From Buxus sempervirens (lineage: Eukaryota; Streptophyta; Magnoliopsida; Buxales; Buxaceae): 64,000 bases of DNA. Position numbers and translations under genes: made by a program. The stretch is taken from NCBI GenBank assembly GCA_947561395.2, contig OX387184.1:42522766-42586765 (forward strand), written 5' to 3'. Positions 59,127 to 64,000 of the stretch are shown here, one piece after another (the stretch's first letter is position 1; every line of letters begins with the position of its first letter). The notes under the pieces were generated by a model. That model had not been told where the DNA came from, made no database searches, and saw only the letters and a program-made list of their open reading frames with translations.

Positions 59127-60411
59127 GTAAGTATTTCATGCCATCGTGTTGCAAATTACTAACCAGATGTGCTTTTATTTGCGTATAAGTTTTTAAAATC
59201 TTTTCAAGTCTCAAAAGTGAATTAGAGCTATTTGTTTTATTCTAAGAACATTTGATTTTAATCTTATTTTCAAAACAGTGTGTTATATACAAATTCTAGA
59301 GAAAGTTGGAGTGGATGTACAATGTTGTTTTGCAGTTTAGTTAATTTTGTATTGCAACGACAATAACTGGGGGGCACATACTACCTGTGATTAGTTCTTA
59401 AGAGGAAAAAATAACTAAAAGATAGACCGAGAAAATAGAAGAAAATTGATGTGCTATGTTCAATGTTAATCAAATCGATCCAAAGCTCCCAAAAGAAGTG
59501 ATTCCAAACAGTCTTTAAAAAATAAAACAAACAAGTAAATACCTGCATTGATCGGAACTCACGGTCTCAAAATTGTGAAAATAACTTCTTCCAATCGATC
59601 ACTTCACCACTTCGAGTAGAAACAAAGGCCTAGAGACTAACTTTCTTGAAAATACTCATCTCCATTGAAAATCCCTGAGCTCAGTAACACCCTAGAATCA
59701 AAAGCCCAAACTCTCTTTTGTTCTTTTGTACGAGTGAAACACTAAAAAACAATTTATCCCTAAAGGTATTATCAAATTAATTAAATAAAATATTTTTAAA
59801 ATATTTTTTTACCAAAATATGAAGAAAACAAAAATACGTGAATCCATTAAATATTTTAATTGATTAAAATAAAATGTTCCAATCTAACGATTGGAAATTT
59901 ATCCCTAAAGAATTAGGTATGGTCGTTTTGTTCTATAAATATTTTAATTTTTGATAATCTGAATATTTTAATTTGAATCCTTCTCCACGTTAATAAAAAG
60001 AGTGTCCCAATCTAACGATTAATTAAAAAGTAAAAATAAAAAAAAAAGAGTGCCCGATCCCAATCTGAATTCTCTATTCTAACGATTAATTAAAATAATA
60101 AAAATAAAGGGATGCACATGAAAGAAAGACTACCTTTATCCAAAGTCTCTCTTCTAACCATATTTTACGTAAAATTATCTGTGAATATTTTAATTTTTCA
60201 TAATCTGAATATTTTAATTTGAATCCTTCTCCACGTTAAATAAAAGAGTGTTCCAATCTAACGATTAATTAAAACATAAAAATAAATCCTCTCTTCGTTT
60301 TTTAATTGTTGGATTTATTAGAATTAGAACAAAGTATGGAATTAAAGATATAGAGAATGACATTTTAGGCATGTGAAAACTAAAAACACTTAAGATAGTT
60401 CGTGCTTTTAA
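59127..60411. other. AT-rich DNA with internal duplication
   Basis: A unit holding TTTTAATTTTTGATAATCTG, TGAATCCTTCTCCACGTTA and CAATCTAACGATTAATTAAA occurs at about 59937-60030 and again at 60184-60280. The stretch ends (60370-60412) in the same sequence as the Helitron-like terminus at 47090-47146. No gene was found. Confidence 0.6.
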
Positions 60412-60475
60412 TAGTAGTAGTAGTAGTAGTAGTAGTAGTATATATATATATATATATTTATTTATTTATTTATTT
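60412..60475. repeat. Compound microsatellite (TAG)n (TA)n (TTTA)n
   Basis: About nine TAG/GTA units pass into a TA run and then TTTA repeats. The first part expands the TAGTAGTATAGA end of the Helitron-like terminus found singly at 47146. Confidence 0.9.
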
Positions 60476-60499
60476 TTAATTTTAAGACAATATATTTTA

Positions 60500-60932
60500 G
60501 GGTAAATTTACACTTACCTCCCTTGAGGTATGCTATAATTACACTTACCTCCCTTGAGGTTTCTAAAATAACACTTTCCCCCCTTGAGATTTGTGTATGG
60601 GTCAAAATAACACTTTTTCATTGAAGTTTCCGTCAAAACAGTAGTGATAGTTAGTAAAATAATTTGAACTGGACAAGATTACCCCTTCATAAAGATGAGA
60701 ACAAAAATTTTAATGGCCTAAGGCATAACTATCATTTCACTTAAAAGGGGGTAATCTTGTCCAGTTCAAATTATTTTACTAACTATTACTACTGTTTTGA
60801 CGGAAACTTCAATGAAAAAGTGTTATTTTGACCCATACACAAATCTCAAGGGGGGAAAGTGTTATTTCAGAAACCTCAAGAGAGGTAAGTGTAATTATAG
60901 CATACCTCAAGGGAGGTAAGCGTAATTTACCC
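60500..60932. mobile_element. MULE-type MITE (433 bp)
   Basis: The element begins GGGTAAATTTACACTTACCT and ends AGGTAAGCGTAATTTACCC. Its arms are inverted repeats of about 190 bases, including GACAAGATTACCCC / GGGGGTAATCTTGTCC. A perfect 9 bp target duplication TATATTTTA (60491-60499 and 60933-60941) is diagnostic of Mutator-like elements. It has no coding capacity. Confidence 0.92.
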
Positions 60933-61489
60933 TATATTTTATTATTAGAAAAGGTAGGTTGGCAGTCTCGTGCTTTGTATTGCCTCTTAATGCTTGGGTA
61001 TAGTTCTACGTCCCAACCTTGGGCCCAGCAAGCTTGGACAAAGACCTTTTGAAATCAAAGACCTAGAGGTTATACATAACCTCTAGCCCAACCTGAGCCT
61101 ACCTACTTGCCTGGTGCCTAGTCATACTCAAACCCTTTTGAAATCATATTCGAGCAAAAGTTAAAAACATTCAAAACGATTAATCCATGCAGCTTTTGCT
61201 TGTTTATTACTTATAATCTATATTAATATATAAAGGGAATAGGGGGAAATTCGGGCTTGACAATCCATACCAAATCGCCCTTCATATTTTCCCTATTTTA
61301 CAAGTTTGCTATGACATATCAACATAACTAACAATAACATGCACTCTATTTTAACGTGGAGCGTTTTCTAAGTGGACCCCAAGAATTTTGTTATTTGCTA
61401 TGCAATCGCCTAGTATTATATAAAAGGAAGACAAGGGATTTTGGCTACACATTTGATCTAAAATTCCCTCCAGAAACTTATTAAGAACT

Positions 61490-61592
61490 CCTCCTCCTCC
61501 CCCCCACAGAAAATTATAAGAACAGAAAATTATAAGAACGCCCCCCCCCCCCCCCCCCAACAGAAAATTATAAGAACGCCCCCCACCCACCC

Positions 61593-61625
<33 letters not shown>

Positions 61626-61630
61626 AAAAA
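61490..61630. repeat. Minisatellite with poly-C tracts
   Basis: CAGAAAATTATAAGAAC recurs at 61506, 61524 and 61561, alternating with C-runs, the last of about 31 C residues (61593-61623). The complement is G-rich and could form quadruplexes. The glycine-rich minus-strand frame across it is an artefact. Confidence 0.9.
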
Positions 61631-61639
61631 AAGCTACCC

Positions 61640-63070
61640 ATAGCTTATTTATATGTACATGTGGTGTCAATGCACAATCCACTAAACAATTTGTGAATAT
61701 GTATTATTGCACGTGTCACCGCTAATCACAAATAAAATATGTTATAATAAGTTGATTCTAGAAAATTTCCTAGCATAAGATTAAGATAATAGTTCAAGAT
61801 TCAAATAATAATTAATTTATTAAAAAAAACTTTATGTTAACTTGTAAACTAGCAGGCCCCTACACCTAGGATTGGGACCAAACAATGCCCAAGTATACAT
61901 AATTTCTCCCTTTGTTTTTATTATTGTAGATTTTTGAAATAAAACTCTATTTAATACAGAAGTGTTATATATTGTGGTTATATTGAGAGGTAGTCTAAAT
62001 TTTCTTTTATGTGTCCCATTGCCTTCTACTCCTCTGTCATCTACTATCAGTTTATCCTCTTTTGTGGAAATACTGAAAGAATCAACTTCACATGAATCCA
62101 GCTCTACTTTCTACCCTACCAAGTATTAACTACTTTTCCTTCTTTAGGAACAAGAGATGAGCCATTTGTGCATTTTCTCAAGACAATACGTAACCATTCT
62201 TCTTACTTTTTGGGATTGGCAGCATGAATCTTATTTAACCATCCCAGTTTTTAAATGATTCTGAAAAGCAGGTCCAAGAAGCCAGTCTCTATAAAAATGT
62301 CTGAAAACAAAGTGAGAAGACCTGGGCAAGTTCCATGAATCGATATGGAGTGATCCTTGATACGCTAGCCATGTCCATTACACGAGTGTCCTCCCGTTAC
62401 ATGCATCCGATCTTGGAAGTTACTAATAACTGCCAAGATCTTCCCCCTCGGTCAATTTAGAACCACAAAGGAAGGCAGTTCAATGGGGTTCGCAAGTCCA
62501 AGTCTAATCCCACATTGAAGAAAAGAACAATAAAACTAACACTTTATAAGACCTCATCAGGAGTCTTTCAATTGCCGAGCTCGGTTGCGCGGGCTTGTAA
62601 CCCAAGTGGGGGCATTAGGGTCGGCTGGACATAGGCTTGGTTCCTCTGGTCGGGTTTGATGGGGGCATCTACTGGCTTGTCCAATCCAAGTGAAGAGATG
62701 AACCATGTGATCCGAGCGAAGGCTTGGATCCCTTGGTTCCTAGAGAGGAGGGCACTGCGTCAGGCTGGCTTCACAGAGCAGCGATGACCTCCCGCTCTTT
62801 ACAGTGGAAGGATAACGAGCCGGTTCCCCACAGCCCAGCATGGCCTGATGAGCCGATACCGAACTGGACAGCCACCCTTTTGACCAAACCGATCCCTTAC
62901 CTAATCTTGAAGCAGCTGAATTGGATGAACCTCACTGCCTTACTGCACAAGCGGTCTGATCTTTAAAAAACCATCGGTTCGTCCATAATTCTAGTATTTT
63001 ACAAGAAATTTATTCTACTAAGAAACTAGTGGGATGCCGGACATGTGCTTTAAAAACTGAAAGAAACCAT
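61640..63070. other. Intergenic DNA, no gene recognised
   Basis: A moderately GC-rich patch (62400-62950) contains AATCCCACATTGAAG, a word common in plant LTR starts, and an 80-codon open frame (62724-62966) with no recognised family. I see no splice sites or domain that support a gene. Confidence 0.35.
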
Positions 63071-63074
63071 TATA

Positions 63075-63500
63075 GTATCACTCTGCCCAAAATCCCACCA
63101 GATCATTGGACTTCCGAATCCTACAAATGCAAGGGTTTCTTATGGACATTACAGTAGTTTTTCTGCAAAGACCAAAAGCTATGGTTGTTTTCACATTTAT
63201 ATGTTTTGCCATTAAAAAAAAAGTTTAACTGTCTTCTTAACATTACAAAAGATCTATATATTTTTTCCTTTGTAATGTGAAGAAGACAGTTATTTTTTCT
63301 ATGGCAAAACATATAAATGTGAAAACAACCATAGCACTTGGTCCTTGATGAAACTTGACGACAAGCATAAGAACAACTATAATGTCCATATGTGCCTTTT
63401 AATTTCTTTCTTCACAAGCTGTGTCATGAGTAAGCCTTGCAATTGTAGGATTCACAAGTCCAATGATCTGAGTGGGATGTTGGGTATGGTGACAATACAC
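63075..63500. repeat. Long inverted duplication (hairpin)
   Basis: Two arms face each other around a short loop near 63252-63270. The inner 75 bases match closely (CTATGGTTGTTTTCACATTT and CATATAAATGTGAAAACAAC). Outer matches include ATCATTGGACTT and TATGGACATT with their complements at about 63445 and 63385. The right arm has an additional segment of roughly 35 bases. A transcript would form a long imperfect hairpin. No flanking target duplication was found. Confidence 0.85.
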
Positions 63501-63876
63501 TATTTCATAGTTGTATTGTCTCATTTACGACTTAATCATCCTACAAAGTAATTAAAATGTACTACAATATAAAAGAAGGGGAAATTGAGAACAAGCAATG
63601 GCATAAAACATTTTACAAGCCACCAAACCCATTCTTTAAATTCTCTCATTGTTTTTTATGACAACGCATGATCTTCTCTATCGTCAAGATTATTATCAAT
63701 TATAGCTTGAAGAGAATTTATCATAGTTGCATAGAAATTCATTTGAAATGAAGATATTACGAACCTTCAAATGCAGTATTTTCTTTCACATGATCATTTC
63801 TCCTTTTATCATTCTCCATGGCAATCTAACTAGGTCACAAATAAAGTAAATGCAGCAATTGCTTTAATGTTAGATG

Positions 63877-63897
63877 CATATATATATATATATATAT
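63877..63897. repeat. (AT)n microsatellite
   Basis: An alternating AT run of about 21 bases. Confidence 0.85.
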
Positions 63898-64000
63898 AAA
63901 CAAATTCACATCATTATCATAAAAATATAAAAGAAATAAAGTATAAAATAAAATCACAAAATGTGCCTCTTTGAATGCAAGCATAGTATCATTAATGAGT

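Noticed and set aside
61217..61415. Possible Helitron from TCTATATTAATATATAAAG to a CTAG near 61412
   Set aside because: The 5' word is suggestive, but no hairpin precedes the CTAG and the length is very short, so the pairing is not supported.
61351..61641. Glycine-rich 96-residue minus-strand frame
   Set aside because: Direct translation of poly-C tracts, not a protein.

Overview
The window is nuclear DNA of a flowering plant, almost certainly a eudicot: it is AT-rich, has spliced genes with GT-AG introns, and is dominated by plant-type LTR retrotransposons, solo LTRs, a LINE, MITEs and a FAR1-type transposase relic. I cannot name the species from sequence alone. Very little is host coding DNA. 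The only host gene I can read with confidence is on the minus strand (about 14.65-23.75 kb). It encodes a probably plastid-targeted protein with an NTF2/SnoaL-like fold. Four exons join in frame with correct splice sites, and its 6.9 kb first intron is swollen by a LINE fragment, a 2.9 kb solo LTR and two MITEs. Its last, C-terminal exon was not found. || Layout. 0-5.7 kb: AT-rich DNA with a 44 bp palindrome and two unassigned coding-like stretches. 5.7-12.1 kb: a tRNA-SINE-like sequence, LTR remnants and the decayed 3' end of a Ty3/gypsy element (integrase tail and start of its 3' LTR). 12.1-23.8 kb: the NTF2-like gene and its TE-filled intron. 24.1-27.9 kb: a Helitron-like terminus, a possible spliced non-coding transcript, and on the minus strand a FAR1/MULE transposase pseudogene with four in-frame stops. 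28.1-34.6 kb: a 5'-truncated, decayed Ty1/copia element (RT, RNase H, polypurine tract, 3' LTR) interrupted by two solo LTRs, each with a perfect 5 bp target duplication. 34.5-44.4 kb: a long gypsy-type (Tat-like) LTR and leader, interrupted by two LTRs of one family. 44.4-59.1 kb: further LTRs in both orientations, including an LTR containing two other nested solo LTRs, and a chimeric LTR. 59.1-64 kb: AT-rich repeats, a MULE-type MITE with a 9 bp target duplication, a poly-C minisatellite and a long inverted duplication able to form a hairpin RNA. || The most interesting pattern is that the many 2-3 kb LTRs, although diverged in primary sequence, share one modular order: TGTAA end, TATA box, a splice-donor-like GGTAAGTAGCA motif, a GC-rich palindromic island (CGCTCGAGCG-like), a family-specific array of short repeats, a TATGGATCCATA palindrome flanked by AGCT words, a GAGAT-ATCTC hairpin, a polypyrimidine-CAG acceptor-like site, and a TTACA end. 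I infer that these LTRs carry an intron inside their own leader. This can be tested with RNA data.
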